NCBI RefSeq assembly: GCF_001649575.2
Contig: NC_051434.1
Span: 13,639,919-13,703,918 of the forward strand
Reading direction: 5' to 3'
Origin: Kryptolebias marmoratus
Taxonomy: Eukaryota; Chordata; Actinopteri; Cyprinodontiformes; Rivulidae
Length of the DNA: 64,000 bases
Positions 43,096 through 55,689 of the stretch are shown here, piece after piece. How positions within the stretch are numbered: position 1 is the first letter of the stretch; every line of letters starts with the position of its first letter. The notes under the pieces were generated by a model, which saw only the letters and a list, made by a program, of their open reading frames with translations, made no database searches and had not been told where the DNA came from. Both the position numbers and the translations under genes were made by a program.

Positions 43096-43529
43096 CAGGG
43101 CTCATCAACAAAATGTTCTCAAGAACCAGAGCAGGGGTTAGCTTCTGATTAGCCCTTATTTTTTAATTTTTGCTAATTATAGCCACTCTGTTCTCTGTTT
43201 CCATTCTTGCTGCCAGCTGCAAAACAGGAAACATAACAGTTACAGTGAGTCAAGATCATCAGGTGAGAAACAAGCCTACCTGACAGGTAATTGGCTCCTC
43301 CACCCTCCTGGGCTGAACAGTCATAGTGCCATACAATGGGTTCAGCAGCAGGTTTTTTTGTTGCTACGTGCCAATGTCTGAGTCATGCCTGATGATGCGC
43401 TGTGAGCAAACAGGCTGATTACTGTGTTGCTTTTGTGTTTGTTTTATTAGCAGTTTCATACTTTGCAGACCAAAGGAAATTAGGTCACGGGAAGCATTTG
43501 GTCCACGGGCTGCCACTTGATGATCACTG
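43096..43529. mobile_element. Nonautonomous hAT-like element
   Basis: The left end CAGGGCTCATCAAC and the right end TTGATGATCACTG are imperfect inverted repeats. The flanks CCTTAAAC (43088-43095) and CCTCAAAC (43530-43537) form an 8-base duplication with one mismatch. No transposase is present. It is older than the copy in cycs by its decay. Confidence 0.7.
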
Positions 43530-43897
43530 CCTCAAACCATCTTCTGCACAGAAACGAGCAGAATCCTGGTGTTGCTTTATGCCTTTAAAAGTTTTACATT
43601 TTAGCTTCATAGGATCATACTGGTCGCATCTGCACTTAATAGATGCTCCTGCTCATTTTTTCCTGTAACATTTAACACATAAAAACACAAGATGGCACCA
43701 AAGGATGCAACAACCAAAAACACTCCAGTGTAGCTTGTTTTGTGGGCATATTTTTCCCATATTCTGTTCTTTTTTTTTTTTTAGTATTTCTGTTAGGGTC
43801 GACTAAATAGATTTTAAAGGAAAAAAAGTTTAGTTGTTTTGTGTTGATTTTTGGTACAGGTAATTAGTCCTTGCCACATTGTAAAGAGTCCACCTGT

Positions 43898-43914
43898 CCC
43901 AGCAGGTGGCGCTC
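43898..43914 (+). promoter_or_regulatory. CTCF-like motif, forward
   Basis: CCCAGCAGGTGGCGCTC is a near-consensus CTCF core on the plus strand. It is the only forward-oriented good match, and it lies at the left edge of the gene-free part. Confidence 0.45.
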
Positions 43915-44935
43915 TAACACACTTCATGTCAGGACGTGGAGGAGGCGGAGCTCCCTTAAAGAGGTGGAGACACAGAGGAGAGGCTGTCCTAAAGGACAGA
44001 GGGAGTGTCCAGAAAAACAGGGAGGTGTTTCAATGAAGAGGGGTGGCACTTAAATTATTGGCCAATCAGAGTCAAGTAATAAACCCACCAATGAGAGAAG
44101 CAAAGAAGAAGAAGGGGGGGGGAGCTTGGGCAGGCAGCAGGAAACTGAGCAAATGACCCTTGATGAGAGAGAGGAGGTGGAGGATGGGAAGGATGAGGGG
44201 AGCAAAGGGGAGCCCTGGAAGAGGACTGTGTGTGTGTGCATGAGTGTGTGTGTTTAAAGTGTAGGCTCGGTTGAAAAAATGTGCCATGCGTTTTGCGCTA
44301 TATTTCTGTCCCCAGCAACAAATGTTTATGGCCCAGTGGAGTGTAAAGAAATAAATAATGTATTACTGGTGGAAGAGATGGATGAATGAGCTTCGCTCAG
44401 GGAAAAACAAAGATATTTTATTAAAGATATAAACAAGTGAGAAAGTGTAGGATCTGTTCAAGAGAAGAAAATAGGTCAAAAATCAAGATGCATGACAGTT
44501 TTTCCTGGCGATGACACCGAGCCGAGCGATTAACGCTCAACAAGGTTTAGAAAAGCCTGCTGTTTTTGGTGATAAAAAACCAACTCTTTTTATTGCTTTC
44601 CTTGCTTTCAGCTGATTTGAATGTTTACATGGTCATTTATCTGTAGAGTGACTTTCATGATCCCTGGGCCTCGGAAAGCTCTTAAAAGCCTGGCACATAA
44701 ATTGCAAAAACAGTGCTGCTTTAGAAAAATAAGCAGTTTTGCCACATCTTTGCTGCGGGATGTATGGCTTGTGTTTGGTATTGTTTGCACAGTCAGTGTT
44801 GGGAGGGATTTAAAAAAAAAAAAGAAACCATATAAGAGTGAAATAGAAAAAACAAAATGAGCAGAAACTGTGGTTTAGAAAAAGCTCTTTCCCTGATTGT
44901 TCCTCCTGACCTCTGGGCTTTCTCCCCACTCCCAG

Positions 44936-45110
44936 TTGGACAGCCAGTTTGGCTGCTGTTCGGTGGGTCAAAGGGGTCAAAAGGTCCAGAGACACCCACA
45001 CAGAAATCTACACTGTGACCTCCAACCCGTTCCCTGGGATGCAGCTGAATGCTGCACGCACTGCCAAAAAGAAAGAAGACAGGATTGTTGCATGTTTAAA
45101 TAAAAAATAT
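44936..45110 (+). other. Possible terminal exon with cysteine-rich frame
   Basis: A strong acceptor (TTTCTCCCCACTCCCAG) at 44935 is followed by a frame with eight Cys, including FGCCSVG, ECCTHCQKERR and DCCMFK. It ends in TAA within AAATAAA near 45100, which can serve as poly(A) signal. There is no ATG in frame in the exon's first part, so a start would have to come from an upstream exon that I could not find. No family is recognised. It could be a non-coding RNA 3' end or chance. Confidence 0.25.
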
Positions 45111-46319
45111 CTGCTTTGTTTTACTACATAATGCTTGTTCTGTAGTTTTGTAAAAGTATATTTTAATATGTAGAAAGGGAGATTGAAGCTCTTTTATTAC
45201 ATTGTGAGGATTTTAAGAATTTGTTGACGAACAAAATCTAAAAAAACAAACATTTTGAATTCAAAGATTTTTGATTTTTGTCAAAAATGTCTGCTTTCTA
45301 TTTATTTGCTAGGATATATATGAAGTCTAACATGTCAGATTAAAGAAAATGTCTTGAATAAATCAAACATGTCTATAAAAAATTAGACCATTGTTTTAAA
45401 AGAAAAATCTCTTTGCCATGACATCGCTACATAACAAGTTTCTGATTCCAACTACCTACTTATGCTTACAAATTTCCTTTTGATGGGGAGAAAAGAAGCT
45501 GAAAAAAAGAGCGATCCCAAATGTGAACTTCTTGCTTCTAACGTGAGTTACACCAGAAGGTATTGGCTTTGTGAGATGATGGAAAAATTCACACTGCTCC
45601 TTGATAAAATCAATGCTTATATGATGTACCAACTCTCCAAAACTTCCATTCGGAAACATAAAAAAGTTTAAACACAAGTGCTGAAGTGCATTTACTGTAG
45701 CCGCTTGCAGTTCCAGTATGAGCACTCATGTTTCACTTCCAGGAAGCTCTCAACCTCTGATACAATAAAACTGTTTAAATTAAGATTCAACAGTGGTTAA
45801 TGCTATATTAAATGCTCCGTTTTGCTGCTAAGTCAGTAATTACCTTTACTTGAAACAACGTTACACTGCCTTTAAAAACGTAGACATTTTATTTGTGATT
45901 AAGAGAAAAAAAGTAGATGATGTTCTGTATGAAAAGTTAACAGCTATTAGTAAAATTAATACATTACATTTTATGAATTCAACGAACAGAGCTGCATCAA
46001 AAACATTGTGTTGGTGGAACTTTATAGCTAACTGTAAACTTTTATTAAATCAACTAACAAGCACATACGGTGGTGACGATCCTCCTTTTAAACTGTTAGG
46101 ATTTTAAAACAGTATATGTTATGTATAGTGTTCTGATTTGTTTTCTGTTTTATTACCTTAGAGGTAATCTGTGAGCCATGAAATTAGAATTAAATTGCCT
46201 TTCTTCCTTAAATAAAGACAACTAAACAAAACATGTAGAAGCACGCATCCATGTTATGCAATTTGCGTGGTGTCTGTATCTCTTTTCAAGCCGAAGAACA
46301 AAGATCAAAACAGTTTGAC

Positions 46320-46342
46320 AAAAAAAAAAAAAAAAAAAAAAA
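46320..46342. repeat. Poly-A run
   Basis: More than 20 A in a row; no feature of a retrogene is seen next to it. Confidence 0.9.
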
Positions 46343-46973
46343 GTCAGATACTTTAAAACATCATTCAGACTGAATCTTACTGAGTTTCTCTGTATTTCCT
46401 CTGAGGACATACACAATCAGAATACACTGATGATGACACGAAACAGGCCACACGCGCCTGTTTTGCGTGAATAAAATATTGTTAGACTCTGATTATTTGT
46501 GATGGTGCTGCAGTAAAAGCATCCCCACTTTTCTCTCATTTCCCCTCTCTTTCCCTCTCTCCCCTGCACAGCTTTCCCGGCAGCTCAAATTGGGGCATAT
46601 GTGTGTGTGTGTGTGAGTGTTGCTCGCATACACACAGAGGGAACATGATCCAGACCATTGCTTTCAGCACGGCGTACAGAATCCCCAGAGTTTTGAGAGA
46701 AGACAGAATTAAAGGGTGGGAGACAGAGAGAGATCTGACCTCGGTGGAGCCTTTCACACACACATGCACAGTGTGGGAGTGGAGCTCTGAGTGGTCGGGA
46801 CAGCTGTGGGATAGTGACATCATCTTCAGTTGCTGCCTTGTGTATTTGATCTGGCCAAAGACAGAGATTGAAACTGAAACATCAGACTGCTCTCTGGACC
46901 CACATCCCCTGCCAGAAAACTGCGCGAATGCCTAAGTGTGTGTGATTATCAGCACATCTGTGTGTGCTGAAGG

Positions 46974-46981
46974 TATAAAAG
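46974..46981 (+). promoter_or_regulatory. TATA box of candidate small gene
   Basis: A canonical TATAAAAG lies about 30 bases before a plausible start site near 47005. The following 280 bases end in a usable donor (CAGAG then GTGTGT) at 47285. Confidence 0.35.
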
Positions 46982-47285
46982 CACCAATAAAACCGCAACA
47001 CCGATTCACACACCTCATTCTTTCTCTCTGTCTGCCTCTTGTTGTCTCCCTCCCCGCTGATTGATGAGTTGTGTATATTCTGTGCGGTAATCAGATCCCT
47101 TTCTTCCAGAGGTTGCTGTAAATACAGTCTCCCGGAGTGCCAGCCTGCCGGGCAGACGAGCTTACTGTCTCTGGCAGGGATTTGGCAAATGCTCCAAAGC
47201 CCGCCATCGTGCTGTCTAAGGCTCCTGAGGGCTTGGAGGAACACACCATGTCTCGCTGCAATGAGATCAGATCACGGCAGCAGAG

Positions 47286-47317
<32 letters not shown>

Positions 47318-48044
47318 CAGAGACGGAGAGGTCATGTAAGGTGTGTGTTAGCATCGCTGTGCAGATTCATTAGACATTAGGCTTGATTTAAGCAATAAAT
47401 TAGCTGTTGCATGGAAACGAGAGAAGCAGAGAGGTGGTGAGCTGATGTGACTTCTTGTGGTTCAGTGAAGATGACACAAACGGGAGCACTCACACACGCA
47501 CACACACGCGCACACACACAATGAAGCACAAATCCATGATATGCAATTTGTACGGTGTCTGTATCTCTTCTCCGCCTGCAGTTCCCCACATGGGCTAATC
47601 AGCACAATAATCAAAACCAGTCCACACTATGAGAACCCACAAAAAAAAAACCCAGCTAAATGAGATCTTTGTGTGTGAGCAGACACATGTGGCTTTAAAC
47701 ACTTCTTGGAAAAAAAAGTAGTTTTGAATGCAAAACAAGCAACCGCAAACACAGATCTCCTCAAAATCCCTTTAACTAAACAAAATGTTTGGGCAGCTTT
47801 GAACGGCACTAGACACACACACCACGACTCCGCAGGAAAAACAGACAACATGGCAACCAGACGAGTGTTAAACCTCTCATGTTATTGACTTGTATTTGTT
47901 TTTTTGAGATGCAAGAACACAATGTGGTCACCAGGGAAGAATGTGAACACATCTGACAGCATACTTTTGGTCTGTCACTGGTATTCTGTTAATTAAATCA
48001 TAGTTTGAATCACTGATTTTTGCTCTTGTTTTCTCTCCCTACAG

Positions 48045-48948
48045 ATGTGCTCCCAGTTTAACAGAGACAAACGCTACATTCTCGAACAAAATGGGAAACA
48101 GTGAGTCCATATGCTGAACTTTCCAAAACAATGTGACTCCTGTCATTACTTTTTTGACATTTAAAAGTCAATTACAGAGACAGATGCAGCAAACTGAAGT
48201 CTTACATGTTTGCAGGAGAAACTTTTGTTGCTGCTAATAGTTTGAAACACGCAAAGCGAAAAGAAAAACAGACACTGTGGCGTTCCAGTCTGAGAGCAAA
48301 GGGACTCTGTTAGACTAAAACTAGGTTCTTATTTTCACAACACTAAAGTATGAAAACATAGTTATGAATATTAACCTAACATACTTCTGCTAATAGATCC
48401 ACAAAATGTTGCCTACTGAAAAAAAAACTTTAAAACTGTTCTGCCTTTTTTATAGCAGTGCCCTTCAGATAATTAATACAGTGAGGTCTGCCTAAAGAAT
48501 TTTTTTCTTGAGCAAAGGTTGCGACTTCACTCTGCAGATAGGTACAAGTAGAAAGAACCTGCATTAATTTCCATAAAGGATAGAAACGCCATGCTGCCTA
48601 AAATTAATCTTGGTAAATGCTGCAAAACGTGCACAAAAAAAATTAATTCATTTGAAATTTAACAACCAATGTGGGTCCATATAAGACTTTTTTTGGGTTG
48701 AGATCAGGACCACGGTCCACCATTTGGGGAGTCATATTCTTGAGCAAATCAAACTAAAAATTACCTGGAAATGCATCTGATGTTGAGAAATTTTCTCCTA
48801 CAGCAAACGGAAGCAGGACAACTATGACTTTATTCGCCTCTTATTAGCCACACATGACAAATACCCTGTGAGAACTGGAGTCCCCCCCTTCCTCTCCATC
48901 ACTCTCACAAATATGTCTGAAGGAAACTGTAACAACCACATACAATAA
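48045..48948 (+). CDS. Candidate spliced small ORF (66 aa), unidentified
   Basis: Exon 48045-48100 has a strong acceptor (TTTTCTCTCCCTACAG), begins exactly with ATG and ends at a consensus donor (GTGAGT). The next acceptor (TTTTCTCCTACAG) starts a terminal exon at 48804. Joined, they keep one frame open for 66 codons, starting MCSQFNRDKRYILEQNGK, with LLLATHDKYPVRTGVPP in the middle. The stop TAA at 48946-48948 is inside the AATAAA poly(A) signal. No signal peptide or known domain is seen; one NMS sequon is present. An upstream exon (about 47005-47285) has an in-frame stop shortly before its donor and an out-of-frame ATG (47250). It could be a real micropeptide gene or a non-coding RNA. Confidence 0.3.
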
Positions 48949-48959
48949 AAACTAATCCT

Positions 48960-51900
48960 TAAGTGAATGACGGTATGTGATCAAACAAAACCCAAGACAA
49001 GATCTGAACAAAAAGAGAACAAATGGAGGTACATTTTATTTGCTGAAAAACGTTTCCAGAAGAATGCTGCCATGACTTCATTATAATGTTTATAATTGAT
49101 AAATGAGATTTTTAAATCTGAAACAAACGCCGGTATAGCACATTTGAAGTGAGCCGAATTGATGAAAAGCAAAAACAAAAGTCCTGTGACAAAGACAGAG
49201 AGACAGGGTGAATCTGATGAAAGCGAGAGGAGGGCTACCACCCACAGGAGCAGACAGCACACCCTGTCTCACTCTGCAGAAAGTCAGCTCAGACACAAAA
49301 GGTACAAAAGCCATCTGGGCTAGGCGGCTACGCTACATCCAGAGACAAAAGAGCCTCATTCACACAGTCCAGCCCAGCCAGGGCCATCTGCTCTTGGTGA
49401 GAGTGAGTGGGCGAGAGGGCACCCGGCACCTCCAGAACCCCTAGAGCTGCAGAGAACAGCATGGCAGCCTGAAGTCAGCATAATATTATGACTGAAATAT
49501 GAAAATACGAATGCAGATGAGCTGCTTCTCAACATGCGCTACCACGCCGAAGGAGGGGACTGATTCGAGGACTCAGGGCTGCGTGTGCCTCATACATTGG
49601 GAACAAGAACATGTGCATGCAGTGTTTTTTTCTGTGCAACAATAGTGAAAAGAGGGCAACAGTTACATCAGCGGGAGAGAAAATGACAAAAAAGAGAGAT
49701 TGGATTCATGCAAACATTTAGGCATTTAACATGCATGCACAGATGCTACACAGAGGATCATAACAACAGCCATTCATCATGAAGGGGAAGATGAACAAAT
49801 AGAGGAGTGAGAGGAGAAAAAAAATGAAGACATTTAGAGTAAAACAGTCTGATTATTTTGTTTTGCTTTTGTCCCAGTGTGTAACTGGGTTGTAAATTTT
49901 GTCTGAGTTCTTAAGTGAGATTTATGAGGATATACAGCTCTCTGCAGCTAGGATCATGTCACATTACGGCACGACAACTAAAAGGTTTGAAACTTGCAGA
50001 TGAGGCATTAAACCCACTCAGATGCAAATCCACACAGAGACAAAGCTGCTTTGAAGCAAATGTGTGCATGAAAGCCATGCATTTTCTCATATCTTTAGCA
50101 TCAAGTTAGGGGATTTCCCAATCACATAGTGCCTCTTCTTTTTATTATTGAATAATCTTCTTTGAAAGAAACATATTATGAGTTGTTTGCTCACATTATG
50201 CAGAGATGAAACATGTGGAATGTCCTCTTTGAACACAGTTTATTAAAGGTTAGTGGATGGCAAATATTCAAACACATCATCTTCATTCAGTTCACTGTTA
50301 TTGGATTACCAAATTCAGTTATCACATGCCATTCTGAAGTAGCTCCATAATTGTACATAGATGGTAGATCTTTGAATTTTATTACCAAGTAATTTGAGAA
50401 TAAACCACATCTAACTTCACATCTGATGCAGCCAGGAAATGCCATGATGGCACTCTTTTGGTTAAAATTACTGTAGGCTGAACGGGAGCATCATAAAAAC
50501 TAGAAGCACTCAGAGAGTGCAAACCCACGCCAAGGCCTCAGCATGATTAAAAAAAGAGTGCAATCCGAATCATAAACTGGATCAGCACCAAAATTGAATC
50601 CATTGTTTTATGTGACAACTCCAACATTTCATGAAAATTTCATCCAAATCCTTTCATTAGTTTTTACCTGATCTTTGCTAACAGAGAGACAAACAAACCA
50701 ACATATACAACTGAAAACAGAACTTCCTTAGTGGGGATAACAAAAGGGTCACATGTAGGAGAATAGAGAGGTTTTTAATGAAGGGGTTACCTGTGGCCTT
50801 GACCTTTGACCTTTGGAGTTATTTAGTTTATAGGACTTGCTTTGGCTTCAACTTCTGGGTCCAGTTGGATGTCTGGATTTTTCTTTTTTTAAGGTCAGTG
50901 GTTTCAATGCATAAAAATCTGAGCTTATCAACCTGTATTTTTAATGTTAGTTAGCCTGGCCACTGAGCAGCAACAACGAGTTGTGACTTGTCTTGCAATT
51001 AGAAAACGTTTAACTCAAATTTGATGTAATTTCCAGATCCGAGCTTCAACTTTCAGGATAAATGGAAAGCAGCGTCAGACCCGTGATGTTTGGGGCAGGT
51101 TGGTCAACACTTAAAAGCAATGACACTGATAATTAAAACACCTTTAACCCCACCTATCCATACTGCTCTCCTCCCTGTTATTCATTAGGCTCTTTTGCTT
51201 TTTTTCCATTTTAATAATTTATTCTGTAACTTCACTGCAAGTCTGATCAAACCAAAGCAAAGCAAAAAGCTGAGTAAACTTTTAACGTTTACCCACCAGG
51301 AGCCAAGCGACACAGCATCACATTCTAATGTTGCCTAATGTGTACATGATTAAAAGGCACAAAAAGGGATTAAGAACAATTTTTTTGTCACATTTTGCAA
51401 AAAGACTTAAGTGTCTGACAGATTCTTATCACGTACAGTCTCTAGCTTTACCATCAACGTCTGAAGACACAACAATTTATGCCTGGTTAAACTCGCAGAG
51501 CAGCTCCAACACTTGCCTGTCATCAGCAGCTATTGTTAAAATGCATCAGACACAATGACAACCTATCTGTCAGCGGTTAGTATTTGCAGAATCTATTATT
51601 TCAGTGTCAACACTGTCAACTAAAAGCCTTTGTGTATCCTCTCTTCACCGACACAAACACTGTTTACACAGCGTAGATTGTGCAGACAGGTTAGCAGGTT
51701 TTTTTTTTTTTTTTTTTTTTTTTAAGCCTGAGTGATTTAACAAGGATTTCGGCGTTGCTTAGGTGGGAGCGAGAAATGCGTGCCACCTTGTATCCGTCTG
51801 AGGTTAGAGTTTCTGAGCGTCGCGCTCAGACAGGGAAGCAACCTGAGTTTGCTCTGAGACTAGACGTCGAGGCGGGCTCTGATGAGAGATACCGTGTCAA

Positions 51901-52080
51901 AATTTATGGCTGTGAGATAACGAGCAGCTTTGTTCTGAAACACAACCAGACACTGAAGGTATGGAAATCCCCTTCAGCTGGTGACAGACAGTTGTCAGAA
52001 GCCTCAGATTAATGAAGGCATCTCTCAGTCAGCCGAGTCCCAAAGGCCAAAATAGCTCAATCAGTTCACCCCTGAGGCCT
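48960..52080. other. Gene-free stretch
   Basis: Only short chance frames. It contains one dispersed repeat (50510-50745) and a poly-T run (51699-51723). Nothing else is supported. Confidence 0.35.
50510..50745 (+). repeat. Dispersed teleost repeat
   Basis: Blocks such as CATTTCATGAAAATTTCATC, AATCCTTTCATTAGTTTTTA and GCTAACAGAGAGACAAACAAA, then CTTCCTTAGTGGGGATAACA, match a widespread fish repeat that I know by sequence but cannot name. No coding capacity. Confidence 0.5.
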
Positions 52081-52085
52081 AGGTG

Positions 52086-52940
52086 CCTTTAAAGCAATAG
52101 CTCAGATCTTTTGAAGTAGGGTTTTGTGGAAAAGTTATGAACACTTAACATCTTACCTGTTGTAGATAGCTCTTTGAACGACCCCAGTTTGAAGAAACAG
52201 AGTTTGATTCTGACCAAACTGACAAGACAAGTGTCCGAGGTTGTTGAGACACTTCTGACAGTGATAATAATGCAAAATTTATTGCAGTGCAAGGGTTTTA
52301 AAAACAGTGTTTGCATGAACAGCTTTTAAATATTTGAGGGTTGATTTTTTTAATGGTCGTCTCACAGTATATGATTCTAAAAATTGTGCAAGTCACACTT
52401 TGCAAACTCATCATAAAATCTTGATTGTAACTCACCTCACACTGTACAAAGTTTGATTAAATAGATGCTGGACTGTGTGACACCTTGCAACAGCAGAGCC
52501 ACATACATCACAGAAATACAACAAAGTCCAATAATAAATGGAAATGAAGTGCTGGCATTTTAATTTTTTATATTCTGATGCAAAACAGTAAGGGAGGACA
52601 AAGAGGAGAAAGAGACACCTGTGCCTTTGGTCATGAGAATCCTGAATTGGCTGTCACTGGTCTTGTCACGCCGAACAACCACAGACCAAGCTCACAATGA
52701 AAAATTTTCTTTCACGACAAAAAAGATTTTGTCTGCGGCGGCTGGAAATTGCACAGTGTGACGCCGGCTTGGGACAACAGTAATCCACTTCTGTAAGACT
52801 AGCTGTTAGATCATTAACCTGGTCAGAATTTAACTCTATTTCTTCAAACAGAGGATGTTAAAAATGCTTCTGACAACAATTAACATGATAATTGTTCCTA
52901 ACGTTTCTACAGAACCCCGTTTAAAATAAATCTGAACTAT
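52086..52940. mobile_element. Foldback nonautonomous element with inverted arms
   Basis: The left arm (about 52088-52215) carries AGCTCAGATCTTTTGAA, GGGTTTTGTGGAAAAG and GTTTGAAGAAACAGAG. The right arm (about 52815-52935), reverse-complemented, carries the same blocks diverged: TAGTTCAGATTTATTTTAAA, GGGGTTCTGTAGAAACG and GTTTGAAGAAATAGAG. The arms enclose about 600 bases with further inverted blocks (CACACTGTACAAA against GCACAGTGTGACG). A fragment of one arm is at 4050-4190. Two independent opposite insertions would look similar. Confidence 0.55.
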
Positions 52941-52944
52941 CACT

Positions 52945-54085
52945 TTAAGTGGTTCGAGGTTATATGTTCACCCAACCTGCAGACGAACAAACGCATACAT
53001 CCTGAAACACGTTTAGATCAGTTCAAACTGATTTTACTTGCTCCTCGGACGCTCATAAATTTGATTCTGTCCACTTTATCAGAGGGTTTGTCCTCTCTCT
53101 GTTTGTGTTGGTCTGAAGTTTTAACAGAAGAGTGCAGCGCATTGAAGGCAAGAAGAAATGTGTGCCTCATATGTTTTAATTCAATTTTCCCATATTTCCC
53201 CAGTGAAAAAGTGGAGGTCAAAATGGTTTGTCAGTCAGGCAGAGGAAGTGAGGGAATGACCCACAAGAGAATGGGGTAAAAAAAAAAGAAAAAAAAAGAA
53301 AAATCAACAGATACCACGATGAAGATTTCCCTGTGGAAATTTTGCATTACCTGTTCTGTAAAACATTATGCAAATGTGGCAGAAGCTACAAATGTGTATT
53401 TGTATATTGATTTGCATGAATTTACAAAGCAGATACTTTATCTAAAAACTCTGATTTCATTTCGTTGCAATTTAAGAATGCATGTTTATTCAAGGTCCTT
53501 TTTGTGGCACATGGTTTGGTTGCATGTACATGTCAGTGCATGTATATATCTCACTGCAGACGGGTGAGGCGGAGCTGCTATTTTTCTGCCAAACAATCTT
53601 CAGAAAAAAAAGCCTCCCACAAAGCAAGGAATAATGCCACTTTATCCAAAAATAAATACATCTCTGAACAAACTGAATGACTCCAGCAAAAGGTTTGTTT
53701 TCTGTTTCTTTGGTCTGTTTTAGTCTGAGACTGCATTGCATCTTGTTTACTTGGACACGTTTCATTCAGAGACACATGCCAGTGACTTAAATCATGTTAA
53801 TGTGACTTCCTTGGTTATTATCTCCTCTGATTGCCAGCGAATCTGGAATTTCTTTCCTGCTTGTGAAAGGCCCAGTGAGTCAACGCTGAAGAATTCACAC
53901 AAAACGTTTTCAGAGTGGCCAGAATAAAGCCACATGCAACTCTTTAATCACTCGTTTCTTGGAGTCCAAACTTCATGTAAGAACTAAATGTACAAAGGAG
54001 CTCCTGTGATGACAGCTAATTATTCTGAGTCGGCATTCACACCGTAGTTTTCCTGTTTATAGATTCTTCTGTAGGTTTTTTGGAC
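52945..54085. other. Gene-free stretch
   Basis: Nothing is identified apart from A-rich tracts. 53760-53950 is of balanced composition without repeats and could be conserved non-coding sequence, but that needs alignment. Confidence 0.3.
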
Positions 54086-54089
54086 TGCG

Positions 54090-54560
54090 TACCTTCAGCA
54101 ATTTTAACCATTCATACATCAAAATGTTCTGCTCATACAGGACATTTCGGCTACAACTTTATGACATTTACAACCTATACTTTTTGATTTTTTTAACCTA
54201 ATTTACATTTTTTCTTCTCATAGAAATTCACTGAGATCTTTACAAATCCTTGAAAACCTTATATGTTCCTTGAAGTCTTCAGCATACTTAATTCATTTTT
54301 AGCTTTTTGACACTAATTTGATTGTTGTAGTTTTCAGCTACTATTCTGCTAGTTTTAGCTTTTAGCTTCTGTTGTTTTTTATCATCTGTTTTGCTAATTT
54401 TAGCTTTTAGCTACTGTTCTGCTGGTTTTAGCTTTTGCTAAATGTTACTTTTAACTTTTACTTAGCAAATTTAGCTTTTGGTTCTGATCATTTTACCTGT
54501 TTCAGCTTTTTAAAACAACTTTCAGCAGTAATTCAGCTCTCAGCATTCACCCTGCATGTT
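54090..54560. repeat. AT-rich dispersed repeat with TAGCTTTTAGCT units
   Basis: Second, longer copy of the family at 2390-2740. It has the same order of blocks and more TTTTAGCTTTTAGCT units, spaced by TACTGTTCTGCT. Confidence 0.6.
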
Positions 54561-55532
54561 TACAGAAAGTGCTAATTTTTCTAGTTTAATTTGTACTGAG
54601 AGTAAAGACGTTTACTGGCTACATGACTGGCTCTCTGTCTCAACCCTACTTTTAAATTATTCATATGTGTTTGCCAGCATTTGATCAATCGCACACTCAT
54701 TCATAAAAAGCCTGCTCCTCTCCCTCTGTTTCTTTTTTCCTGTTTAACTTCTGTTTGTAAAAGCGTGAGTGCACCCGCAGGGCAGAAAGAGGTTCTTGAC
54801 AGGCTTTGACAGGTTTGGTATGGTGGCAGACCCCCTAGCTGTCAAACAAACAGACAAACCAATGAAACCAGAGATAAACAGTGCCGACATCAGGAAGATG
54901 ACTGACGGATGGCTAAAACTGGATGGAGTGTAAGAATGGTTGAAAAACAAAAGATGAGAATAATAAATAATCGTCACTCGCTCCTCACATGTCGTTTTTT
55001 TCTCCCTTTCTTATTTTGCCCCCTCGTCTCTCAACACCTGGCCCTCACCTGGACGAGTGGACAAAACTGCAGCAAGACGTCGCTTCACACGAGCAAATAC
55101 AGGCACACCACAAGTGCTGTGAGTGTTGAGACTGGCCCGAGCCTGAGGGAAGGCGATCTGTGTTTGCAAAGAGTTGCTGGTTTGAACTTGTAGTGAAAGG
55201 AAACACAGACGCAAGTGTCGGATGGAAGGGGAGAATTTAGAAATGTTGGGAAAAGCACAGAGCGAGCTTTCAGGAAAAAACGCAATGCAGTGTGGAGGGA
55301 GTGTGTATGAAAAAAAAAGAAAGAAAGAAAGGGAGATCTGTGAGTGTATGTTTCCTCGGTGAGAGGCTGTTGATGGTTTAGTTGGAGTGTGCTGTCAGAG
55401 CTTGTCACTTTGACAACCAGCCCTGTATTTCACTCAAAGATTGAGAGGCCCCAGGTTTGTAAACCTCTGTCAAACCCACGCATACACACACATACACACA
55501 CTCCCTGTTGTACACATTCATGTAACCCCACC

Positions 55533-55564
<32 letters not shown>

Positions 55565-55680
55565 TAACTATTTTATTCCCCATCTTCATTTAGCTTAACC
55601 AGCAAGAATTTCGTCTCACACGAATGCAAGGTTCAAAACATAAAAACACAGCATCTTTATAGCCCACTGCCTTGAAAAGT
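54561..55680. other. Gene-free stretch with CA microsatellites
   Basis: CA-rich runs lie at 55481-55500 and 55543-55564. The remaining frames are short and unremarkable. Confidence 0.35.
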
Positions 55681-55689
55681 GGGCAGTTG

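Noticed and set aside
46603..46935. 110-codon frame starting in CA/TG-rich sequence
   Set aside because: It overlaps microsatellite-like sequence and lies upstream of the TATA box; no family signal.
47091..47354. Minus-strand open frame including GALDSTMAGFGAFAKSLPE
   Set aside because: It is antisense to the candidate first exon of the small gene, has no partner exon and no recognised family; probably chance.
51755..52012. 85-codon frame next to a poly-T run
   Set aside because: No homology known to me, no splice signals of note, and it abuts the foldback element.
54090..54560. TAGCTTTTAGCT units as a regulatory or satellite array
   Set aside because: The same blocks occur in order at 2390-2740, so this is a dispersed repeat rather than a local array.
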